Source: Candidatus Rokuibacteriota bacterium (GTDB taxonomy: Bacteria > Methylomirabilota > Methylomirabilia > Rokubacteriales > CSP1-6). From it: 6,357 nucleotides of DNA. The notes under the pieces were generated by a model, which was not told where the DNA came from, ran no database searches, and saw only the letters and a list, made by a program, of their open reading frames with translations. Position numbers and translations under genes: made by a program. Position 1 is the first letter of the stretch. Each line of letters starts with the position of its first letter. The stretch lies in NCBI GenBank assembly GCA_003221595.1, contig QHSM01000188.1:1-6357 (forward strand), given 5' to 3'. Below are positions 1-6,357 of this stretch, piece after piece.

Positions 1-78
1 GCGCGGCGCAGCGGGGGCGATCGGGGTCGAGATGACCACGCGGCACGTGTGCGCTGCTCCGCGGCGGCTGGGCTCCAT
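1..78 (-). CDS. Possible start of next gene, RidA/YjgF-like N-terminus (partial, tentative)
   Basis: A minus-strand frame opens with ATG at 78 and stays open for 26 codons to the window edge. The visible residues include VVISTPIAPAAP. This resembles the start of RidA/YjgF/UK114 proteins, which commonly begin with a few residues, then an I-S/T-x-x-A-P-x-A stretch, then GPYSQ. The GPYSQ part would lie outside the window, so the match rests on about ten residues. If it is RidA, the product would hydrolyse reactive enamine/imine intermediates in the cytoplasm. A GTG at 39 gives a start closer to the family's usual N-terminus, while the ATG adds about 13 extra residues. Neither start has a convincing ribosome binding site. 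The opposite strand is also open here, as is common at this GC content, so the call is weak. Confidence 0.25.
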   Translation of the reverse strand, partial: MEPSRRGAAHTCRVVISTPIAPAAPR

Positions 79-185
79 CAGGGCTCGCGACTTCCGGCGC
101 CGCACGAGGGAACGGGTCCCTTCGACCCCGGCCGCCCCCGCCGCGCCGCGGTCGTGACGGCTCAGCGCTTCGCGACGATTCTGCG
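79..185. other. Intergenic gap downstream of dppF
   Basis: These 107 bases separate the dppF stop from the tentative next gene. They hold only one small inverted repeat, AGGGA-acggg-TCCCT at 107-121 (5-bp stem, 5-nt loop), with no following T-run. That is too weak to call an intrinsic terminator. I see no tRNA, no promoter with recognisable -35/-10 boxes and no riboswitch-like structure. Confidence 0.5.
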
Positions 186-1145
186 TCAGTAGAGGTGGCA
201 GGCGGTGAAGCGTCCGGGCTTGATCTCGCGCCACTCGGGCTCGTCGCTTCCGCAGCGGGGCAAGGCTCGGGGGCAGCGCGGGTGGAAGCGGCAGCCCGAC
301 GGCGGCGTCACCGGGTTGGGTACCTCACCGGACAGTATGATCCGCTGCCGGCGGGCTGAGGGATGGAGCGGCAGCGCCGCGGACAGGAGCGCTTCCGTGT
401 AGGGATGGAGCGGCTCGGCGTACACGCCGTCGCACGCGCCGGTCTCGACGAGCTTGCCCGCGTACATGACGGCCAGGCGCGTCGCCAGGTAACGCGCCGC
501 CGCCAGATCGTGAGAGATGATCACGTAGGCCAGCCCCAGCTCTTCTTGAAGGTGCTTCAAGAGGTTCAGGATCTGCGCGCGGATGGACACGTCCAGGGCC
601 GAGACCGGCTCGTCGAGGATGATGAACTTCGGGTAGGTCACCAGAGCTCGGGCGATCGCGATGCGCTGGCGCTGGCCCCCGCTGAACTCGTGCGGATAGA
701 GCGCGGCGCCTTCGCGCGGGAGACCAACCAGCTGCAGGACCTCCCGGACGCGATCGGACACCTCGGCGCGGCTCAGGCCGCTGCCGCTGGGGAGCGGCTC
801 GGCGACGATGTCGCCCACGCGCATCCGCGGATTCAGCGAGCTGTAGGGATCCTGAAACACGGCCTGCACGGCGCGACGGTAGCGCGCGAGGTCGTCGCGC
901 TCGAAGTCGCCGATCGCCTTGCCGTCGAAGAGGAGCGAGCCCGCCGTCGGACGCTCCAGGAGCAGGAGGAGCCGGGCGAGCGTGGTCTTGCCGGATCCCG
1001 ACTCCCCGACGATCCCGAGCGTCTCGCCCTCGGCCACCTGGACGCTCACGCCGTCGAGCGCCTTGACCCATCCGCGCCTGCCGCTCATCGAGAAGCCCGA
1101 CGTGACCGGGAAGTACTTCGTGAGCCCGATCGCCTCGAGCTTCAC
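186..1145 (-). CDS. dppF: Peptide ABC transporter ATP-binding protein, DppF/OppF type
   Basis: A 319-residue cytoplasmic ATPase that pairs with the DppD-type subunit to power substrate import. Visible motifs in order are Walker A GESGSGKT (47-54), the Q-loop glutamine at 98 within FQDP, the ABC signature FSGGQRQR (154-161), Walker B FIILDEP (174-180) with catalytic Glu179, the D-loop SALD (182-185) and the H-loop His212. The N-terminal LTKYFPV stretch is typical of the OppF/DppF branch. The C-terminal oligopeptide/dipeptide ATPase extension carries Cys285, Cys291, Cys298 and Cys316 (C-X5-C-X6-C-X17-C), the ligand set of the [4Fe-4S] cluster known in some Dpp ATPases. The start is GTG at 1145, one base after the dppD stop. 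A GAGGA at 1162-1158 lies 12 nt upstream, rather far, so translation probably depends on coupling to dppD. Length is normal. The dpp name stands for the family; Opp or another substrate class is equally possible. Confidence 0.93.
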   Translation of the reverse strand: MKLEAIGLTKYFPVTSGFSMSGRRGWVKALDGVSVQVAEGETLGIVGESGSGKTTLARLLLLLERPTAGSLLFDGKAIGDFERDDLARYRRAVQAVFQDPYSSLNPRMRVGDIVAEPLPSGSGLSRAEVSDRVREVLQLVGLPREGAALYPHEFSGGQRQRIAIARALVTYPKFIILDEPVSALDVSIRAQILNLLKHLQEELGLAYVIISHDLAAARYLATRLAVMYAGKLVETGACDGVYAEPLHPYTEALLSAALPLHPSARRQRIILSGEVPNPVTPPSGCRFHPRCPRALPRCGSDEPEWREIKPGRFTACHLY

Positions 1146-1146
1146 G

Positions 1147-2139
1147 TCAGGCCGGAGTCCTCGCCGGCACGGCCCAGCAGCTCGCCGTGTGGCCGCGCGC
1201 GACGTCCACCGTCGCCGGAAACGCCTCGTCGCAGACGGCCTGCCGCTCCGGGCACCGGGGAGCGAAGGGACATCCCGGGGGCAGGCGGGCCAGGTCGGGC
1301 GGCTGCCCGCCGATCTCGACGAGCTGCTGGCGCTTGAGCGCCACGTCCGGCAGGCACCGCAGCAGCGCCCGCGTGTAGGGATGGCTCGGATTGTCGAAGA
1401 CCTGGAGTGTGCTGCCCATCTCGACGATCCGGCCGGCGTACATCACCGCGACCCGGTCGGCGATGGCCGCCACGATGCCGAAGTCGTGCGTGACCAGGAT
1501 GACCGCCACGCCGGCCGAGGCCTGCACGTCCTTGAGCAGCTCGAGGTACTGGGCCTGGATGGTCACGTCGAGCGCCGTGGTCGGCTCGTCGGCGATCAGC
1601 AGGCGAGGGGCGCACGAGAGCGCGATGGCGCTCGAGACACGCTGCCGCATCCCGCCGCTGAACTGATGCGCGTAGTGACCGAGTCGCGTGTCGGCAGCCG
1701 GGATACGCAGACGGCGAAGCGAATCCAGGACCCGCTCTCTCAGCGAGGCGCCGCGCAACCCTTGATGGAGTCGCACGACCTCGCCCACCTGCGTGCCGAT
1801 CGTCAGGGCGGGATTGAGCGAGGTGAGCGGATCCTGGAGCACCATGGCGATCTGCTTGCCCCGCACGCGCCGCATCTCGGCCGGGCTTTTCTGGAGCAGA
1901 TCCTCGCCGGCGAACATGACGCGGCCGCCGACGATCCGGCCCGCCGGCTCGGGGACCAGCCGGACCAGCGAGAGACAGGTCACCGACTTCCCCGAGCCCG
2001 ACTCGCCGACGAGGGCCAGCGTCTCGCCGGCATGGAGCGTGAAGCTCACGCCGTCGACCGCCCGGGTGACGCCGCGACGGGTGAAGAAATGGGTCCTGAG
2101 ATCCTCCACCACCAGCAACGGTGGAGCGGCGTGCGTCAC
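1147..2139 (-). CDS. dppD: Peptide ABC transporter ATP-binding protein, DppD/OppD type
   Basis: A 330-residue cytoplasmic ATPase, partner of the DppF-type subunit. Motifs in order are Walker A GESGSGKS (45-52), Q-loop Gln102 in LQDP, signature FSGGMRQR (160-167), Walker B LLIADEP (180-186) with Glu185, D-loop TALD (188-191) and H-loop His218. The C-terminal extension has Cys290, Cys296, Cys303 and Cys321, with the same C-X5-C-X6-C-X17-C spacing as in DppF, consistent with a [4Fe-4S] site. The open frame extends upstream to 2835, but that part is out-of-frame shadow of the binding protein gene. ABC homology begins just after residue 8, so the start chosen is GTG at 2139, which overlaps the upstream TGA by four bases (GTGA). 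A modest GAAGG at 2148-2144 precedes it. The overlap implies translational coupling. Length matches the family. The family is certain; the dpp/opp substrate is not. Confidence 0.92.
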   Translation of the reverse strand: MTHAAPPLLVVEDLRTHFFTRRGVTRAVDGVSFTLHAGETLALVGESGSGKSVTCLSLVRLVPEPAGRIVGGRVMFAGEDLLQKSPAEMRRVRGKQIAMVLQDPLTSLNPALTIGTQVGEVVRLHQGLRGASLRERVLDSLRRLRIPAADTRLGHYAHQFSGGMRQRVSSAIALSCAPRLLIADEPTTALDVTIQAQYLELLKDVQASAGVAVILVTHDFGIVAAIADRVAVMYAGRIVEMGSTLQVFDNPSHPYTRALLRCLPDVALKRQQLVEIGGQPPDLARLPPGCPFAPRCPERQAVCDEAFPATVDVARGHTASCWAVPARTPA

Positions 2140-3689
2140 CTGGCCTTCACCTTCACGTCCTCGTAGGGCGACGACCACGGGTAGTCGGCGATGAGCCCCA
2201 GGCCCGACTCGGCGACGCGGGAGCCCTGCGCGTTCAGGACAACCAGCTGCCAGATCGGGAGGAACATGACCTTCTCGTGGATCAGCTGCTGGACGCGATG
2301 CAGGACCGCCTCGCGCTTCTTGTGGTCGAGCTCGCCCACCTGCTCCTCGAAGAGCCCGTCGATGTCGGGATAGCCGCCGTAGGCGTAGATCCCGCCCGAG
2401 GTCGCGTACGGCTCGATCCGGGTGGCCGCGTTGCCGGCGATGCCGCTCAAGCCATATATGATGTTCTTCAGCTTTTTCTCTTGATAAGACTTCATGAATC
2501 CGGCCCGCTCGAGCGGACGAAGCTTGGTCTTGATCCCGGCCGCCTGCAGATAGTTGAGCACGGCCTCCGCGGTGCGGCTGGTGGCGGCGTCGCACCAGAA
2601 ATCTCCGGCGTCGAAGCCTTTCGGGTAGCCGGCCTCGGCCAGAAGCTGCTTGGCCTTGGCCGGGTCGTACGCGATCGCCGGCGGCTGCCAGTAGAAGTCG
2701 AAGCTGATGGGGATGATGCTCCCGGAGATCTTCGAGAAGCCCAGGTTCTCGGCCTGGTTGATCGCCTGCCGGTCGATGGCGTGGGTCGCCGCCAGCCTGA
2801 CCCGCCGGTCGTGCCAGGGCGAAGCCTGATCCCACTGATCGGCAAAGAGGAGCCAGTGGGTGCTCGTGAACGGCGTGGGCTTGAGCGTGAGCCCGGAGGT
2901 GCGCCGTACTTCCTCGCCGATCTCGCCGGCCAGGCCGTAGGCGATGTCGGCTTCACCGGTCTTGAGCATGGCGAGCCGCGTCGCGGGGTCGGGCACGCTC
3001 TTGAACACCAGGCGCTTCACGCTCGGGGTCTTTCGCCAGTAGCCGTCGAAGGCCTCGAGCACGAGCTCGACCCCCGGGCTGAACGAGACGAACCGGTAGG
3101 GGCCGGCGCCGATCGGCGCCTTCTTGAACCCCTCCTCGCCCACCTTCTCGACGTACTTCTTGGGGACGATCCACGCGGCGCCCGTGGCCGGCGTGGCGTA
3201 GAAGGTCAGGAAGTCCGCCCACGGCTGCTTCAGCCGGAAGCGCACGCGCCCTGCATCCACGACCTCGACCGCGGCGGTCCTGTCCTTGAGGGCCTTCGCC
3301 GAGATCCCGCGGTAGCGCTCGAACGAGTACTTCACGTCTTCGGCGGTTACCGGGTCGCCGTTGTGAAACCGTACGCCCTTGCGCAGCACGAACTCGTAGA
3401 CGAGGCCGTCGGACGACGCGGTCCACGACTCGGCGAGGCTGGCAGAGATGCTCTTGCCCGGCATCGGCTTGGCGAGCGCGTCGTGCAGCGCGTAGAGGAA
3501 CATGAACGGGGTGATGAGCCCCGGAGTCTCGGCCGGCTCGTAGAGGGTTGGCGTGGGCGAGAAGTGCAGGCCCCACGTCAGCTGGCCCGTCGGCGGCTCG
3601 CCCGGCCCCTGCGCGACGGCGATCCCGTGGATCGACGCGACCAGTGCCAGAGCCATCGCACCGGCCGCGAGCAGTCTATGTCGCTTCAT
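2136..3689 (-). CDS. Periplasmic peptide-binding protein, SBP family 5 (intact copy)
   Basis: A 517-residue extracytoplasmic binding protein (SBP_bac_5 family; DppA/OppA relatives) that captures substrate and delivers it to the DppBC-type channel. Residues 1-26 form a Sec signal peptide: basic MKRHR, a hydrophobic core, then a probable cleavage site AVA|Q after Ala26. There is no lipobox cysteine, so a soluble periplasmic protein is expected. The family signature is visible as LAESW (85-89), FVLRKGVRFHNGDPVTAEDV (100-119) and the following YSFERY. Later family blocks include TGAAWIVPKKYVEKVG, GAGPYRF and the GGYPDID block (438-444) of the C-terminal lobe. The start at ATG 3689 has a good GAGGA ribosome binding site 6 nt upstream. 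The gene lies 28 nt after the broken paralogue and overlaps dppD by 4 nt. Because its sister is damaged, it is probably the working binding protein of this importer. Substrate unknown. Confidence 0.93.
   Translation of the reverse strand: MKRHRLLAAGAMALALVASIHGIAVAQGPGEPPTGQLTWGLHFSPTPTLYEPAETPGLITPFMFLYALHDALAKPMPGKSISASLAESWTASSDGLVYEFVLRKGVRFHNGDPVTAEDVKYSFERYRGISAKALKDRTAAVEVVDAGRVRFRLKQPWADFLTFYATPATGAAWIVPKKYVEKVGEEGFKKAPIGAGPYRFVSFSPGVELVLEAFDGYWRKTPSVKRLVFKSVPDPATRLAMLKTGEADIAYGLAGEIGEEVRRTSGLTLKPTPFTSTHWLLFADQWDQASPWHDRRVRLAATHAIDRQAINQAENLGFSKISGSIIPISFDFYWQPPAIAYDPAKAKQLLAEAGYPKGFDAGDFWCDAATSRTAEAVLNYLQAAGIKTKLRPLERAGFMKSYQEKKLKNIIYGLSGIAGNAATRIEPYATSGGIYAYGGYPDIDGLFEEQVGELDHKKREAVLHRVQQLIHEKVMFLPIWQLVVLNAQGSRVAESGLGLIADYPWSSPYEDVKVKAR
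3139..3185 (-). repeat. 47-bp exact repeat, copy in intact binding protein gene
   Basis: Identical over 47 bases to 4621-4667 in the paralogous gene, in the same orientation. It encodes part of the conserved TGAAWIVPKKYVEKVG block. Flanking sequence diverges to ordinary paralogue similarity. It is part of the gene duplication, not a separate repeat family. Confidence 0.85.
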
Positions 3690-3695
3690 GCCTGG

Positions 3696-3700
3696 TCCTC
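3696..3700 (-). promoter_or_regulatory. Ribosome binding site of the intact binding protein gene
   Basis: GAGGA on the minus strand ends 6 nt before the ATG at 3689, in the 28-nt gap after the broken paralogue. It supports this start and means translation of the intact gene need not depend on ribosomes finishing the damaged one. Confidence 0.7.
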
Positions 3701-3873
3701 ACATGAGGTCCCGTACCTCATCGTGCCTTGAGCTTCACGTCCTCGTACGGGGCCGAATAGCCGTGATAGGTGATGAGCCCGAGGCCAGATTCGGCGACCC
3801 GCGGACCGTAGCCGTTCAGGAACGCGGGCTCGAAGAGCGGCGCGTACATCGCCTTCTCGTGCATGAGCTGCTG

Positions 3874-3893
3874 GATCTTGCGAACACGAACGC
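3874..3893 (-). other. Deletion/frameshift junction in the first binding protein gene
   Basis: Twenty bases replace a 120-nt stretch of the intact paralogue (2292-2411). Reading down the minus strand, the first frame gives A-F-V-F through 3882, and the second frame resumes as R-K-I-Q-Q from 3882. The break therefore lies near 3880-3885, around the sequence gttcgc. The exact breakpoint cannot be fixed without an undamaged relative. Confidence 0.8.
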
Positions 3894-4620
3894 CTCGATC
3901 CGCGTCGCGGCGTTGCCGAACGTGGCGCTGCCCCCGCGGCTGAGGTTCTTCAGCTTCTTTTCCTGATTCGCCTTGATCATGGCGGCCCGCTCCATCGGCA
4001 TCACCTTGATGCGGAGCCCGACCGCCTGCAGGTAGTTGGCCACCGCCTCGGCGATTGGCGCGTACACGATGTCCGCGGAGATCTGGCCGGCGTCGAAGCC
4101 GTTCGGGTACCCCGCCTCGGCCAGAAGCTGCCTGGCTTTCTGGGGGTCGTAGGCATAGGTGGGCGGCGACCAGGCGAACTCGAACCCGCTCGGGATGATG
4201 CTGGCGGTCACCTTCGAGAGCCCCAGATATTCGGCGTCGTTGAGGGATTTGCGGTCGATGGCGTGGTTGGCGGCCAGGCGCACGCGCCGGTCGGCCCACG
4301 GCGATTTCGGATCCCATTGATCGAGGAAGGCGATCCACTCCGTGAACGCGCCGCCCGTCGCCTTGAGCGTGAGCCCGGGCGTGCGCCGGATCTCCTCGGC
4401 GAGCGCGCCCCGGATCGAATACGCGACGTCGGTTTCGCCGCGCTTGAGCATCGCCAGTCGCGTGGATTCGTCGGGCACCGACTTGAAGACCAGGCGCTTC
4501 ACGGCGGGCGTCTTGCGCCAGTACTGCTCGTAGGCCTCCAGGACCAGCTCGATGCCCGGCTGGAAGGAGACGAAGCGGTAAGGACCGGCGCCGACGGGCG
4601 CCTTCTTGAAGCCGTCGTCA

Positions 4621-4667
4621 CCCACCTTCTCGACGTACTTCTTGGGGACGATCCACGCGGCGCCCGT
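4621..4667 (-). repeat. 47-bp exact repeat, copy in broken binding protein gene
   Basis: The second copy of the identical stretch at 3139-3185, about 1.48 kb away in direct orientation. Recombination between the copies would fuse the two binding protein genes in frame. Confidence 0.85.
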
Positions 4668-5196
4668 CGCGGGCGTGCCGAAGAAGGTCATGAAGTCCGC
4701 CCAGGGCTGCTTGAGGCGAAAGCGGATGCGCTGCTGATCGACGACCTCGACGGCCGCCATGCGCGCTTTCATGATCGTCGCCCCGGCGCCCTTGTAGCGG
4801 TCGAAGGAAAACTTCACGTCCTCGGTCGTGACGGGATCGCCGTTGTGGAACTTGACCCCCTGCCGCAAGACGAACTCGTAGACCTGGCCGTCGGCGGAGA
4901 CGCTCCAGGACTCGGCCAGACTCCCGGCCTGAGGCTTCCCCGGCATCGGCTTCACGAGGCCGTCGTGCAGGGCGTAGAGGACGAGGAACGGCGTGATGAT
5001 CCCCGGCGTCTCGGCCGGATCGAAGAAGGTGGGCGCCAGGGAGAAGTGGACCGCCCACGTCATCTGCCCCGCGGGCGCTTCGGAGCGCCCGCCCTGGGCG
5101 TCGGCGCGCGCCGCGACGGCCGCGACAACGACGAGCGCGAGGAGCAGGGAGCATACGCGGAGAACGTCGCGGCGACCGGAACGCGTCATGGCCGTT

Positions 5197-5202
5197 TCCT
5201 CC
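5197..5202 (-). promoter_or_regulatory. Ribosome binding site of the first binding protein gene
   Basis: A strong GGAGGA ends 7 nt before the ATG at 5189, within the 18-nt gap after the dppC stop. It fixes the start and is the best ribosome binding site in the window, fitting the need to make binding protein in excess over the membrane subunits. Confidence 0.8.
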
Positions 5203-5207
5203 GGAAT

Positions 5208-6143
5208 CTATGCACGATCGGCGCGGGCTGCCGGGCCGTGGGCGTGTCCTTCGCTGACGGTGCGTCCGGGTTCGGCGGCCGGCTCTTCAGGTGCCGCGGC
5301 GCGGCTTCCGAGCTGACGGAGCTTCGGGTCGAGATGATCGCGCAGCCAGTCGCCCAGCAGGTTCACCGCCAGGACGGTCAGCAGCATGGCCAGGCCCGGG
5401 AAGAGCGTGATCCACCAGGCCGTCGCCAGGAAGCCGCGGCCGTCGGCGATCATCAGCCCCCAGGCGGGGTTCGGCGGCGGCACGCCGACGCCGAGAAAGC
5501 TGAGCGTGCCCTCCAGGAGGATGACGTAGCCCACCTGGAGCGTGGAGATGACGAGGAGCGTGGGCACCACGTTGGGAAAGATGTGGCGACGGATGATCCA
5601 GGCGCTGGAGCGGCCGGCCACCACCGCCAGCGCGACGAAGTCCTGCTCCTTGATGGCGAGCGTCTCACCGCGGATCTGCCGCGCGAAGCGCGGCCAGAGC
5701 AGGAGCGCGATCACCAGGACGACGTTGCGAAAGCTCGGCTCGGAGACCGCGACCAGCACCACCGCGATCAGGATGGTCGGCAGCGAAAGGCCGACGTCGG
5801 TCAGCCGCATGAGGATGGCATCGGTGAGGCCCCCGCGATAGCCCGAGATCAGGCCCAGCGCGGTCCCGAAGGTGCCCGCGACGCCGATGGCGATGAGCGA
5901 GACCAGGAGCGAGATCCGGCTGCCGTAGATGACCCGGCTCAGCACGTCGCGCCCGAAGCGGTCGGTCCCCAGCGGATGCGCCCCCTCGCCGCGCTCCATC
6001 CAGATGGGCGGGATCAGCTTCTGGGTGATGTCGCCCTCGGTCGGGCTCTGCGGAGCCAGAGACGACGAGAAGATCGCCGCGAGCACGAGCAGGACGAGGA
6101 CCGACCCGGCGAACCACGGCAGCTCGCGTTTAGGCCCGAGCAT
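5208..6143 (-). CDS. dppC: Peptide ABC transporter permease, DppC/OppC type
   Basis: A 311-residue inner-membrane permease that forms the channel with the DppB-type subunit. An N-terminal membrane segment (about 10-30) precedes the DppC-typical block GTDRFGRDVLSRVIYGSRIS (59-78). Further hydrophobic segments lie near 79-100, 118-150, 192-219 and 243-266, matching the BPD_transp_1 fold. The coupling-helix EAA loop is visible at about 166-191 (EQDFVALAVVAG with Gly177, then HIFPN), where the ATPase docks. GVGVPPPNPAWG and the terminal LRDHLDPKLR are family-typical. After DPKLR (271-276) comes an Ala/Pro/Glu-rich tail of about 35 residues, longer than I would expect. The start is ATG at 6143, overlapping the end of dppB by 14 nt. 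It has no clear ribosome binding site, so coupling to dppB is likely. The binding protein gene follows 18 nt downstream. Confidence 0.93.
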   Translation of the reverse strand: MLGPKRELPWFAGSVLVLLVLAAIFSSSLAPQSPTEGDITQKLIPPIWMERGEGAHPLGTDRFGRDVLSRVIYGSRISLLVSLIAIGVAGTFGTALGLISGYRGGLTDAILMRLTDVGLSLPTILIAVVLVAVSEPSFRNVVLVIALLLWPRFARQIRGETLAIKEQDFVALAVVAGRSSAWIIRRHIFPNVVPTLLVISTLQVGYVILLEGTLSFLGVGVPPPNPAWGLMIADGRGFLATAWWITLFPGLAMLLTVLAVNLLGDWLRDHLDPKLRQLGSRAAAPEEPAAEPGRTVSEGHAHGPAARADRA

Positions 6144-6357
6144 AACGGATCCGCGGATTGAGATAGCCGTAGAGAAAGTCCACCAGGAGATTACCGGTGA
6201 GGTACAGGCCGCTCAGCACGAGCACGCCGGCCTGCACGATCGGATAGTCGCGCGTGGTGATCGACTCGAGGATGAGCCGGCCGAGACCCGGCCAGGCGAA
6301 CACGGTCTCGGTGACGACGGCGCCGCCCAGGAACTGCACGAAGAGCATGACCGCAAA
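6130..6357 (-). CDS. dppB: Peptide ABC transporter permease, DppB/OppB type (C-terminal part only)
   Basis: The last 75 codons of a DppB-type permease; the rest lies beyond the right edge. The frame is already open at 6357 (F-A-V before the Met at 6348), so that Met is internal and not the start. The visible part has the family block VTETVFAWPGLGRLILESIT, then the RDYPIVQ stretch, a final membrane segment (about the next 25 residues) and the closing NLLVDFLYGYLNPRIRY, all characteristic of the C-terminus of DppB/OppB proteins. It pairs with DppC in the inner membrane. The TAA stop lies inside the dppC coding region, giving a 14-nt overlap. A full-length family member would be roughly 300-340 residues. 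Confidence 0.92.
   Translation of the reverse strand, partial: FAVMLFVQFLGGAVVTETVFAWPGLGRLILESITTRDYPIVQAGVLVLSGLYLTGNLLVDFLYGYLNPRIRYARA

Larger units (their letters stand above)
3718..5189 (-). pseudogene. Periplasmic peptide-binding protein, SBP family 5, broken by internal deletion and frameshift
   Basis: A tandem paralogue of the intact binding protein. It begins with a Sec signal peptide (residues 1-31, probable cleavage ADA|Q), followed by LAESW, the VKFHNGDPVTTEDVKFSF signature, TGAAWIVPKKYVEKVG, GAGPYRF and a normal run to ATRIE (428-432) plus AFVF (433-436). There the frame breaks. The first frame then adds 21 foreign residues rich in Ser and Arg and stops at 3816, giving 457 aa. 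The proper C-terminus (KIQQLMHEK through YEDVKLKAR) continues in the next frame to the TGA at 3718. Between ATRIE and the QQL block there are 20 nt, against 120 nt in the paralogue: a net loss of 100 nt that removes the GGYPDID region. Restoring 100 nt would give 523 aa, close to the paralogue's 517. ATG 5189 has a strong GGAGGA site. Nothing else appears damaged, so the lesion is recent or an assembly error. The truncated product might be secreted but probably misfolds. Confidence 0.88.

Noticed and set aside
107..121. Inverted repeat AGGGA-acggg-TCCCT as a rho-independent terminator of the operon
   Set aside because: The stem is only 5 bp and no T-run follows on either strand; such short dyads are common by chance.
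1..192. Plus-strand open frame entering from the left edge
   Set aside because: It stays open to 192 but has low-complexity Arg/Gly/Ala composition, no recognisable motif and runs into the 3' end of dppF.
919..2166. Plus-strand open frame of 415 codons antisense to dppD and part of dppF
   Set aside because: The minus strand carries all ABC ATPase motifs; the plus-strand translation shows no domain.
2140..2835. Upstream extension of the dppD frame
   Set aside because: It overlaps the binding protein gene out of frame, and ABC homology begins only after the GTG at 2139; a 562-residue fusion is not credible.
2121..3731. Plus-strand open frame of 536 codons antisense to the intact binding protein gene
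   Set aside because: Same compositional artefact; the minus strand encodes a full family-5 binding protein with signal peptide and ribosome binding site.
3816..3881. Alternative C-terminus of the first binding protein (Ser/Arg-rich tail) as a genuine variant or programmed frameshift
   Set aside because: The tail has no family similarity and the correct C-terminus lies in the other frame. The loss of ~33 codons alongside the shift points to a deletion; there is no slippery heptamer at the junction.
4263..6161. Plus-strand open frame of 632 codons antisense to dppC and the first binding protein gene
   Set aside because: It is rich in Arg, Asp, Gly, Glu and His with no recognisable domain, and mirrors well-supported minus-strand genes. 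Long antisense frames are expected in GC-rich coding sequence.

Overview
The window holds one transcription unit, all on the minus strand, encoding most of a peptide/oligopeptide ABC importer (Dpp/Opp class, substrate-binding protein family 5). Base composition is high in GC (roughly two thirds by eye). The binding proteins have Sec-type signal peptides without a lipobox cysteine, which suggests a Gram-negative-type cell with a periplasm. The style of the proteins and the local gene order recall uncultivated soil or subsurface lineages such as Candidatus Rokubacteria/Methylomirabilota. That placement is an impression from memory, not something the sequence proves.

Layout in transcription order, from high to low coordinates: the C-terminal part of a DppB-type permease (6357-6130, running off the window edge); a complete DppC-type permease (6143-5208); a first substrate-binding protein gene that is broken (5189-3718); a second, intact binding protein gene (3689-2136); a DppD-type ATPase (2139-1147); and a DppF-type ATPase (1145-186). 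The spacings are a 14-nt overlap, 18 nt, 28 nt, a 4-nt overlap and 1 nt, so the genes are almost certainly co-transcribed, and several are probably translationally coupled. About 107 nt beyond dppF, a reading frame opens at 78 and runs off the left edge. Its visible residues resemble the N-terminus of RidA/YjgF enamine deaminases, but this is weak.

How the parts work together: DppB and DppC form the membrane channel, DppD and DppF are the cytoplasmic ATPases that drive it, and the binding protein captures substrate in the periplasm. Substrate cannot be told from sequence; family members carry di- and oligopeptides, and some carry nickel, glutathione or other small molecules.

The main oddity is the first binding protein gene. 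Compared with its tandem paralogue it lacks a net 100 nt in the C-terminal lobe, which shifts the frame; the correct C-terminus is still readable in the next frame. It is either a recent pseudogene or an assembly error. I found no RNA gene, CRISPR array, insertion sequence or clearly novel system; apart from the broken paralogue this is an ordinary transporter operon.
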